Below are positions 7,759 through 14,818 of a stretch of DNA of 16,003 nucleotides, in pieces. Each line of letters opens with the position of its first letter. Positions within the stretch are counted from its first letter, which is position 1. The position numbers were made by a program, and so were the translations under genes. This DNA is from Candidatus Minthomonas equi (GTDB lineage Bacteria; Bacteroidota; Bacteroidia; Bacteroidales; UBA932), in assembly GCA_018064575.1 (NCBI GenBank), contig JAGHUZ010000145.1, positions 1 to 16,003 on the forward strand, in the 5' to 3' direction. A model generated the notes under the pieces. The model was not told where the DNA came from. It ran no database searches and saw nothing but the letters and a program-made list of their open reading frames with translations.

Positions 7759-8335
7759 GGGTGGAATTATATTAAAGGGGCTTGTCAAGGATAACCCCAC
7801 TTTTGTACTTGTACTCGGAATGTGCCCCACACTGGGTACGACGACATCTGCCATTAACGGATTCGGTATGGGTGTGGCCACGATGTTCGTGCTGATACTT
7901 TCAAACATATTCATCTCCCTTGTGGCCGGGGGCATTCCCGATAAGGTGAGAATACCGTGCTATATTGTAATCATCGCATCGTTCGTAACCATTCTCCAGC
8001 TCGTGATGCAGGCTTTTGTTCCTTCTATGTATGAAGTGCTGGGTCTGTTCATTCCATTGATAGTGGTGAACTGCATAGTCCTCGGCCGTGCCGAGGCATT
8101 CGCCAACAAGAACGGTGTACTCGATTCGGCCTGTGACGGACTCGGTGTCGGGCTCGGCTTTACCTGTGCCCTCACTCTCATAGGTCTGGTTCGTGAAATA
8201 CTCGGTTCCGGTTCCGCTTTCGGCTTCAAGTTTATGGAGGGCGACGGAATACTGGCCTTCGTTCTGGCTCCGGGTGCATTCTTCGTGCTGGCATACCTGA
8301 TGGTCATATTCAGAAAGCTTACCGGAAATTTGTAA
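7751..8335 (+). CDS. rnfE: Rnf complex subunit RnfE
   Basis: RnfE is a 194-residue integral membrane subunit homologous to NqrD and RnfA, with about six membrane segments. Two cysteines in the conserved spots LGMCP (Cys25) and [12 protein letters not shown] (Cys108) match those that, with their RnfA counterparts, are known to hold an intramembrane [2Fe-2S] cluster. It is told apart from RnfA by the N-terminal [20 protein letters not shown] and by the GRAEAFA sequence. The ATG at 7751 lies within the end of rnfG. The gap to rnfA is 19 bases, the largest inside the run from dnaB to the kinase. Confidence 0.95.
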   Translation: MSKGGIILKGLVKDNPTFVLVLGMCPTLGTTTSAINGFGMGVATMFVLILSNIFISLVAGGIPDKVRIPCYIVIIASFVTILQLVMQAFVPSMYEVLGLFIPLIVVNCIVLGRAEAFANKNGVLDSACDGLGVGLGFTCALTLIGLVREILGSGSAFGFKFMEGDGILAFVLAPGAFFVLAYLMVIFRKLTGNL

Positions 8336-8354
8336 CAGTAAAACTCGAAAACTT

Positions 8355-8954
8355 ATGGAAATTCTGATAATCATCATATCTGCGATATTCGTAAACAATA
8401 TCGTACTTACCCAGTTCCTGGGCATCTGTCCTTTTCTGGGAGTTTCCACCAAGGTGGATACGGCGATGGGAATGGCTGCTGCAGTGTGCTTCGTTATGGC
8501 CATCTCGACACTGGTGACCTATTTGCTCCAGTATTACATTCTGGTTCCACTCGGCATAGAATTTATGCAGACGCTGACCTTCATTCTGGTTATAGCAGCC
8601 TTGGTTCAGATGATAGAAATTATCCTGAAGAAAATATCACCGGCTTTGTATAAGGCTCTCGGTATTTTTCTTCCCTTGATTACCACGAACTGCTGTGTTC
8701 TCGGTGTGGCCATTATGGTCGTTTCGAAGGAATTCGCCTTCGGCGGGGAGGCCCATATGCTGAACCTCGGTGAATCGGTTCTCTATTCAGTGGCTATGGC
8801 TATGGGTTTCGGTGTGGCGCTCATACTGTTCGCGGGGATACGTGAGCAGCTGGAACTTTCGAATGTTCCCAAAGCCTTCAAGGGTGTTCCCATTGCACTC
8901 GTGACAGCCGGTATTCTCGCGCTGGCATTTATGGGATTCAGCGGTCTTGTATAA
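8355..8954 (+). CDS. rnfA: Rnf complex subunit RnfA
   Basis: RnfA is a 199-residue integral membrane subunit, homologous to NqrE and inverted in the membrane relative to RnfE. The conserved stretches are [20 protein letters not shown] (12-31, Cys25) and [11 protein letters not shown] (107-117, Cys113), which carry the cysteines for the shared [2Fe-2S] centre; GIREQLELS near the C-terminal part is also typical. About six membrane segments are visible. It completes the operon in the order B-C-D-G-E-A, the full set of six subunits. nadB starts only 11 bases later, which makes read-through from rnf into the NAD genes likely. A GAATCTGTT motif follows the stop codon directly. Confidence 0.95.
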   Translation: MEILIIIISAIFVNNIVLTQFLGICPFLGVSTKVDTAMGMAAAVCFVMAISTLVTYLLQYYILVPLGIEFMQTLTFILVIAALVQMIEIILKKISPALYKALGIFLPLITTNCCVLGVAIMVVSKEFAFGGEAHMLNLGESVLYSVAMAMGFGVALILFAGIREQLELSNVPKAFKGVPIALVTAGILALAFMGFSGLV

Positions 8955-8965
8955 GAATCTGTTCA

Positions 8966-10542
8966 ATGATAAAATATCTTGTAATCGGCAGTGGGCTTGC
9001 AGGCCTCTATACTGCACATAAGGCCTCTGCGTTCGGGTCGGTATTGGTACTGACCAAGCGACAGCTAAGGGAAAGCAATTCCTATAATGCACAGGGAGGT
9101 ATTGCCGCCGTCACCACACTTGAGGATGACCCCGAAATTCATTTTACGGATACCATTATAGCCGGTCGCGGACTGTGCGAGAACCGTGCTGTGGAAATCC
9201 TCGTCCACGAAGGACCTGACCGTATCCGCGAAATTATCGAAGAGGGTATGAAGTTCGATACCGAGAACGGGAAACTTTCGTTGGGTCTGGAAGGGGGCAT
9301 CACCGCCACAGAATCCTTCATGCGGGAGGTGACTCCACCGGTAAATTCATCACCGAGTTCCTTATCTCGAAAGTGGAGGCGGACCCGAATATCACTATCC
9401 GCGAGAATATATCGGTCATCGATTTTCTGGTGAAAGACGGTGTCTGTTACGGTGTCAGGTGCTGGAATGAAACATCCGGCGAAGAGGAATTGATATATGC
9501 CGAACATACCTTCCTGACATCAGGAGGAACGGCCGCCATTTATACCAGAACCACGAATCCGGAGACTACCATAGGGGATGGTATCGCTATGGCCTATAAT
9601 GCCGGATGCCGTATAATCGATATGGAATTCATACAGTTCCATCCGACCTCTCTCTTCATAGAAAATTCTTCGAAGGCCTTCCTTATCAGTGAAGCCGTAA
9701 GAGGGGAGGGTGCACATCTGCTCGACAAGAGTGGGAAACGGTTTATGCTGCCCATTCACGAACTGGCTGAACTGGCTCCGAGGGATATAGTCGCCCGTTC
9801 CATTTTCAAGCAGATGGCCAAGGATGACAGACCGTACGTGATGCTCTCTCTAAAGCATCTCAACTCCGATAAAATCCGTTCCAGATTTCCTAATCTCGTC
9901 GCCAAATGTGCCGAATACGGTTACGATATGACTGACAGTATCCCCATCGCGCCTGCCGCCCATTATACAGTGGGGGGTGTCGCTTCGGATATGGACGGCA
10001 GAACCGACATAAAGAGGCTGTATGTGTGCGGGGAAGTGGCTTCCACCGGCATAATGGGTGCCAATAGGCTTGCTTCCAATTCATTGATAGAATGTATCGT
10101 TTTCGCTAACCGTGCCATCGCCGCTTCCACTGAATGCGGCACACTGCTAAATGTCCCTGAGTTCGGGAAACTTTATACGAAAAATGATGCCGCCCGCGAT
10201 GCGTATGTAGCCCTGAAGAACCAGATAGCGCATACGATGAACAATTGTTCCGGCATCATACGCTCGGAACTTCTGCTCTCGACAGGTCTGAATCTGGTCA
10301 AGACAGTTCGCGCCTCGCTCGGTCCCCGCAAGTATGAGTATTATGATGAGGCATCCAGAAAACTTCTGACGGTGGCTTATCTGATAATGACCGGTGCCCG
10401 TTTCCGCCGGGAAAGCCGTGGAGGGCATTATCGTGAGGATTATCCTGTTCTCGAAGAAAAGTTCACCCTTCACACAGTCCAGCGCATAGGGGAAAAACTC
10501 AGTGTTAAATCTGTTAATGAAAATAATGGACCTGATAGATAA
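8966..10542 (+). CDS. nadB: L-aspartate oxidase NadB, split by a one-base frameshift
   Basis: NadB oxidises L-aspartate to iminoaspartate, the first step of de novo NAD synthesis. As written the gene is in two frames: an N-terminal part (8966-9433) with the FAD-binding GSGLAGLYTA and SYNAQGGIAAV, and a C-terminal part (open from about 9300 to 10542; first possible start GTG 9373) with GGTAAIYTRTTNP, EFIQFHPT, EAVRGEGAHLLD, ELAPRDIVAR, HYTVGG and GEVASTGIMGANRLASNSL. The junction is the run of five G at 9293-9297. With six G the reading becomes EGGHHRHRILHAGGDSTGKF, exactly what the family requires, and the restored protein would have 525 residues, a normal length. Residues known to be catalytic in E. 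coli NadB (Arg in APRD, His in AHYTVGG) are present. Everything outside the run is intact, so this is a sequencing error, a very recent mutation or a variable G tract rather than an old pseudogene. nadC follows with overlap. Confidence 0.93.
9293..9297 (+). other. G-run frameshift site in nadB
   Basis: Five consecutive G residues (context GAAGGGGGCAT) stand where six would keep nadB in one frame. The upstream frame reads on to a stop at 9431-9433 without matching the family after this point; the downstream frame matches from the His codon right after the run. Confidence 0.85.
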
Positions 10543-11359
10543 AATAATAGACCTCGCCCTCGAAGAGGATATTGCCACAGGCGATATAACCACTGATTCT
10601 CTTATTCCTGAAACGGTCAGTGCCACGGCCACTATGACGGCCAAGGGTGATGGTGTGATTTCCGGAGTGTCGATAGTGGAAAGAGTTTTCCGCCGTTTTC
10701 AGGAGGATATGGTTTTCAACGTATTCTTTCCCGACGGTTCGCGTGTGAAGAAGGGAGACCTTATTATGACCATCGTGGGCAGTTATCCCGCTCTTCTCAA
10801 GGCTGAGCGGACAGCGCTCAATTTCTTTCAGAGAATGTCGGGTATCGCTACTGAAACCGCAAAATACGTCGAGGCCCTCGAAGGTTTCCGTACGGAGCTG
10901 CTGGATACCAGAAAGACCGCTCCGGGGATGAGAATGACTGACAAGATGGCCGTTCACGACGGAGGGGGAATGAATCATAGAATGGGGCTATATGATATGG
11001 TTATGATAAAGGATAATCATATCAGAATGGCCGGCGGTATCACGAAGGCTGTGGAGGAAGTTCGCACCCATATACCTGACGGGATAAAAATCGAGGTGGA
11101 GACCGAAAATCTAGAGCAGGTGCGTGAAGCCCTTGCCACCGGCTGTGACATAATTATGCTGGACAATATGACGACCCCTATGATGGCGGAGGCCGTGAAG
11201 ATAATCGGCGGACGTGCGAAGACCGAAGCCTCCGGCAATATGACCATCCCCCGTCTTCGGGAGGTCGCTTCCACCGGGGTTGATTATATATCGGTCGGAG
11301 CACTGACACATTCCGTCACGGCACTTGATATCAGTATGAAAATCATAGAACACAGGTAA
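10526..11359 (+). CDS. nadC: Nicotinate-nucleotide pyrophosphorylase (quinolinate phosphoribosyltransferase) NadC
   Basis: NadC converts quinolinate and PRPP to nicotinate mononucleotide, the third step of de novo NAD synthesis. The product is about 277 residues, normal for the family. It begins with ALEEDIATGDITTDSLIP, the typical N-terminal sandwich domain. The barrel domain carries ERTALNFFQRMSGIAT, DTRKTAPGMR, GGGMNHRMGLYD, IKDNHI, EVETENLEQ, IMLDNM and the C-terminal VDYISVGALTHS, which together include the known substrate-binding Arg, His and Lys positions. Three in-frame starts exist (GTG 10502, ATG 10517, ATG 10526). ATG 10526 is chosen because it begins at MDLIDKIIDLALEED, the usual family start; ATG 10517 is nearly as good. 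All overlap the end of nadB, so translation is probably coupled. nadA is not in the window. Confidence 0.95.
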   Translation: MDLIDKIIDLALEEDIATGDITTDSLIPETVSATATMTAKGDGVISGVSIVERVFRRFQEDMVFNVFFPDGSRVKKGDLIMTIVGSYPALLKAERTALNFFQRMSGIATETAKYVEALEGFRTELLDTRKTAPGMRMTDKMAVHDGGGMNHRMGLYDMVMIKDNHIRMAGGITKAVEEVRTHIPDGIKIEVETENLEQVREALATGCDIIMLDNMTTPMMAEAVKIIGGRAKTEASGNMTIPRLREVASTGVDYISVGALTHSVTALDISMKIIEHR

Positions 11360-11361
11360 TT

Positions 11362-12501
11362 ATGGGCAAATCTCATAAGCGAAACTTCAGCGCGGTAATC
11401 TGTCTGACGGTAATGATAGTGATTTTCGGATATTTCGGATATGTAATGGGAATATCCAATATGCTTAAGACTATGATGAATACCGCTCACGATCTTGTAC
11501 TCAACACCTGCTTGTTCCTGATGGCTGTCTGTGTCCTGACAGGAGCCATCGGAAGTCTGTTCGTGGAGTTCGGAGTGGTGAATCTTCTTGAAAAACTGCT
11601 GCGACCTTTGATGAAACCTCTTTTTAATATGCCGGGTGCCGCGGCTCTTGGTGCGGTGGTTACATTTCTTTCGGATAATCCCGCTCTCATCACTATGGCC
11701 AAGGACAGCCGTTATGCCTCATTCTTCAGAAAGTTCCAATTCATTTCGCTGACGAACTTCGGAACTGCCTTCGGAATGGGACTGATAGTGATAGTGTTTA
11801 TGGTCAGTTTCGGGTATTCCTGGGAACCGTTTGTGGGTCTGTTCGGAGCTATAGCGGGCTGTATCGTATCCACGCGGCTGATGCAGAAATTCATCATTAT
11901 GGATTTACCTTCATATAAAGACGAATATGCAGCTGTCTGCTCCGAAACTGAAGAAAACACTTCAGAGGAATCCTTGAAAAAAACGAGTACCTTCATCAGG
12001 GTGTTGAACGGACTTCTGGACGGAGGCAAATCGGGTGTGATGGTAGGAGTAGCCATAATCCCCGGAGTATTGATAGTCTCCACATTCGTGATGATGCTGA
12101 CCTTCGATACCGGTTCTGTCGAAGAATATACCGGAGTGGCATATCAGGGAACGGCATTATTCCCGTATATTGCCGAGAAACTTGATTTCTTGTTCGATAT
12201 CCTTTTCGGATTCAATGACCCTCATCAGATAGCATTCCCCATAACTTCTCTTGGAGCTGTCGGCGCCGCGTTGGGGCTCGTTCCCGCTTTTATTGAGCAG
12301 GGATGGATTGACGGCAATGCCATCGCGGTATTCACTGCGATGGGTATGTGCTGGAGCGGATTCCTGAGTACCCATACCGCTATGCTTGATACCCTTGGGT
12401 ACCGGAATCTGACCGGTAAGGCTATTCTTTCCCATACGATAGGCGGAATCGTCGCCGGCATCATCGCTCACTGGACGTTCATTGTATTATCTCTTTTCTG
12501 A
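11362..12501 (+). CDS. GATE / nucleoside-recognition domain membrane protein (CD0519/CD1768-like)
   Basis: This 379-residue inner-membrane protein has about eight hydrophobic segments and two related halves. The first half contains FGVVNLLEKLLRPLMKPLF (70-88) and TFLSDNPALITMAKD (101-115); the second contains GVMVGVAIIPGVLIVSTFVM (225-244), GFNDPHQIAFPITSLGAVGA (283-302) and SHTIGGIVAGIIAHW (357-371). This fits the GATE (nucleoside recognition) domain family and resembles what I remember of CD0519/CD1768-type proteins. A charged, acidic linker (about 184-207) separates the halves. The transported substrate is not known for this subfamily. The gene starts 2 bases after nadC, and a nucleoside-kinase-like gene follows 10 bases after its stop. 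This context is consistent with nucleoside movement across the membrane, but the substrate remains inferred. SpmA/SpmB-type proteins share the domain but have different hallmark sequences. Confidence 0.75.
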   Translation: MGKSHKRNFSAVICLTVMIVIFGYFGYVMGISNMLKTMMNTAHDLVLNTCLFLMAVCVLTGAIGSLFVEFGVVNLLEKLLRPLMKPLFNMPGAAALGAVVTFLSDNPALITMAKDSRYASFFRKFQFISLTNFGTAFGMGLIVIVFMVSFGYSWEPFVGLFGAIAGCIVSTRLMQKFIIMDLPSYKDEYAAVCSETEENTSEESLKKTSTFIRVLNGLLDGGKSGVMVGVAIIPGVLIVSTFVMMLTFDTGSVEEYTGVAYQGTALFPYIAEKLDFLFDILFGFNDPHQIAFPITSLGAVGAALGLVPAFIEQGWIDGNAIAVFTAMGMCWSGFLSTHTAMLDTLGYRNLTGKAILSHTIGGIVAGIIAHWTFIVLSLF

Positions 12502-12511
12502 AACTGCTGTT

Positions 12512-13498
12512 ATGAGACTTTATGTGACCGATACCGGAGACTATGTGGACTGTAATGGAGAAACAGGACAACTCTCATCTGTAAATAAAATCATAGAAGA
12601 TGGGAATGCCGGAACCCTTATAGCCGTGGCGGAGTCTCTGCATGAAAGGAAATATGGCGATGTGGCCGAGGTCATCGATAATCGCCCTGATGTGAAACTG
12701 GTGCTTATCGCCGGTCCATCAAGCAGCGGTAAGACCACTACTTCGAACAGGGTGGCCATTCAATGTCGTGTTTCTGGCCTGAACCCCATAGTCTTGGGAA
12801 TGGATAACTATTTTGTGGACAGGGAATTGACTCCAAAGGACGAAAACGGGAAATTTGATTTCGAGTGTCCCGGTGCCGTCAATATGGAACTGCTTTCTTC
12901 TCAGATGAATGCCCTTTTTGCAGGGAAGGAGGTCGAACTGCGCCGTTACGATTTCGTAAACGGAAAGAATGTTTCAAGCGGTAAAAAGGTCAGAATGGGT
13001 GAGAAGGATATAATTATTATGGAGGGTATTCACGCCTTGAATCCTATAGTGACGTCCCTGATGGACGACAGTCGCCTGTTCAAGGTCTATGCTTCCACTA
13101 TGACTTCACTCGAAGACGACACGCTGACTGTCAGGCCTGAAGATTTCAGACTTCTCCGACGCATTCTGAGGGATCATCGTACACGTGGAATCATTCCGTT
13201 CAATACCATCGAAAGGTGGGCGGATGTAATGGCCGGAGAGTATAAATTCATCGCTCCATTCAAGGAGGAAGCTGATATGTCATTCGATACTTCGCTCGTG
13301 TATGAACTGTCTGTACTGAAATGCTACTTGGAACCATTACTTCATTCTCTGGAACATAATGATGAAGTTCATTCTGAAGTGGAACGTCTCCTGACTATTC
13401 TGTCTCACATCAGGGGAGTTATGCCGGATGTTATTTCCACGATTCCGGCTTCTTCCATCCTGCGGGAATTTATCGGCGGGAGTCTGTTCGAGTATTAG
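12512..13498 (+). CDS. Uridine-kinase-like nucleoside kinase, short form
   Basis: The product has 328 residues with a P-loop kinase domain of the phosphoribulokinase/uridine kinase family. The P-loop is AGPSSSGKTTTSNR (67-80); further signatures are LGMDNYFVDRELTPKDENG, KDIIIMEGIHALNP, RLLRRILRDHRTRG, FKEEADMSFDTSLVYEL and the C-terminal REFIGGSLFEY. These match the kinase half of the roughly 550-residue Bacteroidetes/Firmicutes nucleoside kinases. Those carry an N-terminal TGS plus threonyl-tRNA-synthetase-like half, which is missing here and replaced by about 60 residues that do not resemble it. Key kinase residues are present, so it is probably active on a nucleoside; uridine or cytidine is a guess. 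ATG 12512 is used; an upstream in-frame TTG (12482) overlaps the GATE gene and adds ten unlike residues. Its 3' end overlaps the convergent deoxynucleoside kinase by 4 bases. Confidence 0.85.
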   Translation: MRLYVTDTGDYVDCNGETGQLSSVNKIIEDGNAGTLIAVAESLHERKYGDVAEVIDNRPDVKLVLIAGPSSSGKTTTSNRVAIQCRVSGLNPIVLGMDNYFVDRELTPKDENGKFDFECPGAVNMELLSSQMNALFAGKEVELRRYDFVNGKNVSSGKKVRMGEKDIIIMEGIHALNPIVTSLMDDSRLFKVYASTMTSLEDDTLTVRPEDFRLLRRILRDHRTRGIIPFNTIERWADVMAGEYKFIAPFKEEADMSFDTSLVYELSVLKCYLEPLLHSLEHNDEVHSEVERLLTILSHIRGVMPDVISTIPASSILREFIGGSLFEY

Positions 13499-14106
13499 AA
13501 TCTGTTTTTGAAAATATATCTGTCTAAAGTATCGGTGACTCTTTTTAAATCTTCCGGTTTCGAATCGAAATGGCAGTCATCGACACTGATGACGATTTTT
13601 TCTCCATCGTATCCTTCGAACCAGTCTTCGTACCTTTGGTTCAATCCGTTCAGATAGTCGAGTCTGATGGTGTTTTCATACTCTCTTCCGCGTTTCTGAA
13701 TCTGAGCCACGAGATTTGGAACTGACGAACGCAGGTAAATGACCAAATCAGGATTTTTTACCAGTGACATCATTCTTTCGAAAAGCGAGGAATAATTCTC
13801 GAAATCCCTGGAATCCATAAGTCCCATATCGTGGAGATTCGGAGCGAAAATCCTGGCATCCTCGAATATGGTTCTATCCTGTATTACGTTCATACCCGGT
13901 TTGATGCTGAGTAAGTCAGAGAAACGGCTGTTGAGAAAGAATACCTGAAGCTGGAAGGACCACCTTTTCATATCGGAATAGAAATCATATATATATGGAT
14001 TGTTTTCGACGCTTTCATAAAGGGGCTCAAAGCGGTAATGTTCCGCCAGCAGACGGGTAAGAGTCGTTTTTCCGCAACCTATGTTTCCAGCTATGGCTAT
14101 ATGCAT
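13495..14106 (-). CDS. Deoxynucleoside kinase
   Basis: This 203-residue enzyme belongs to the dNK/deoxyguanosine-deoxyadenosine kinase family, which phosphorylates deoxynucleosides for salvage. The P-loop is GNIGCGKTT (7-15). The substrate-site motif is ESVENNPYI (31-39), the family signature DRTIFEDARIF is at 77-87, and a lid-like region rich in Arg (IYLRSSVPNLVAQIQKRGREYE, about 123-144) follows. The length is normal for bacterial members. The specific base preference cannot be read from sequence. ATG at 14106 (MHIAIAGN) is chosen; a longer reading from 14145 would start upstream of the promoter-like box and adds residues not seen in the family. It is transcribed toward the nucleoside kinase gene, overlapping its stop codon, and is divergent from the hydrolase gene. 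Confidence 0.9.
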   Translation of the reverse strand: MHIAIAGNIGCGKTTLTRLLAEHYRFEPLYESVENNPYIYDFYSDMKRWSFQLQVFFLNSRFSDLLSIKPGMNVIQDRTIFEDARIFAPNLHDMGLMDSRDFENYSSLFERMMSLVKNPDLVIYLRSSVPNLVAQIQKRGREYENTIRLDYLNGLNQRYEDWFEGYDGEKIVISVDDCHFDSKPEDLKRVTDTLDRYIFKNRF

Positions 14107-14132
14107 TGTCCTGTCATATAATGTGATTCTTC

Positions 14133-14163
14133 GCAAAAATAGCAATCCTTTTTGTATTTTTGC
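14133..14163. promoter_or_regulatory. Inverted-repeat divergent promoter pair
   Basis: GCAAAAATA (14133-14141) and TATTTTTGC (14155-14163) are perfect 9-base complements, 13 bases apart. Read on each strand, both contain TATTTTTG, an exact match to the Bacteroidetes TAnnTTTG -7 box: 14155-14162 points right to the hydrolase ATG at 14172, and 14134-14141 points left to the deoxynucleoside kinase ATG at 14106. Each box occupies about where the other's -33 region would lie. No good -33 TTTG is seen for either. The rightward box ends only 9 bases before the ATG, which implies a leaderless or nearly leaderless message. Confidence 0.55.
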
Positions 14164-14171
14164 ATCATATT

Positions 14172-14813
14172 ATGATAAAGACATTTTATTTCAATGATTT
14201 GAGGACAGGCTGCCACGTTCTGTACGATGAAAGTGGAAAATGTGCCATCACGGATCCGGGATGCCATACTGAAACCGAGATTAAACGTCTTTTCAAATTC
14301 ATAGGGGAGAACTCACTTACACCTGTGATGATTCTGCTTACCCACGGTCATTTCGACCATATGCTGGGATGCGGTGCCATTACCGGGGAATGGGACATTC
14401 CCATTTATATGAATACCGTGGATATCTCACAGATAGACCGGGCTCCATCCACCTGCGCTTTTTTCGGATATAGTTTCGATCCTCCCGCTTCGGAACCGAC
14501 AGGCGTCGCAGATGGGGACATTATTACTTTCGGGAATACCTCTCTTGTCGTCCGTTTTACTCCGGGCCACTCGAAAGGCAGTGTCATTTACTATAACGAA
14601 AAGGAGCATTATGTGCTTACCGGTGATTCTCTTTTCGCCGGATGCATAGGGCGGACGGACCTTCCGGAAGGGGATTATGATGCCCTTATGGAATCCTTGA
14701 AAAATGTTATAATGGTTCTCCCTCCGGACACGGAGGTGCATCCTGGACACGGCCCTTCCACCACCATAGCCACCGAAGCTGGTACGAATCCTTTTCTTGA
14801 ACCCATCAGGTAA
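14172..14813 (+). CDS. Metallo-beta-lactamase-fold hydrolase, glyoxalase II-like
   Basis: The 213-residue protein has the full metal-binding set of the metallo-beta-lactamase fold: T-H58-G-H60-F-D62-H63, then H133 in TPGHSKGS, D152 in LTGDSLFAGCIGRTDLP, and H193 in HPGHGP. The GRTDLPEGD stretch is typical of the short glyoxalase II-like (YcbL/GloB-type) hydrolases, which act on thioesters in the cytoplasm. The C-terminal glutathione-binding domain of true glyoxalase II is absent, so the natural substrate is unknown. ATG 14172 is used; the in-frame TTG at 14160 falls inside the promoter-like box. uvrA starts 5 bases after its stop codon, so the two are probably co-transcribed. Confidence 0.9.
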   Translation: MIKTFYFNDLRTGCHVLYDESGKCAITDPGCHTETEIKRLFKFIGENSLTPVMILLTHGHFDHMLGCGAITGEWDIPIYMNTVDISQIDRAPSTCAFFGYSFDPPASEPTGVADGDIITFGNTSLVVRFTPGHSKGSVIYYNEKEHYVLTGDSLFAGCIGRTDLPEGDYDALMESLKNVIMVLPPDTEVHPGHGPSTTIATEAGTNPFLEPIR

Positions 14814-14818
14814 GTGTA

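Noticed and set aside
8080..8096. Perfect 7-base inverted repeat CCTCGGC/GCCGAGG with a 3-base loop inside rnfE
   Set aside because: It falls on codons for the conserved VLGRAEA stretch and has no T tract; chance from codon choice is the likeliest cause.
7901..8503. Open frame of 200 codons on the - strand opposite rnfE and rnfA
   Set aside because: It lies wholly opposite conserved membrane-protein genes and shows no family resemblance.
9289..9298. Programmed -1 ribosomal frameshift in nadB
   Set aside because: The A GGG GGC context is a poor slippery heptamer, no clear downstream stem or pseudoknot was evident, and NadB is not known to use recoding; a missing base is simpler.
12482..12511. 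TTG start giving a ten-residue longer kinase
   Set aside because: It would overlap the GATE gene and add residues unlike the family; ATG 12512 gives a clean start.
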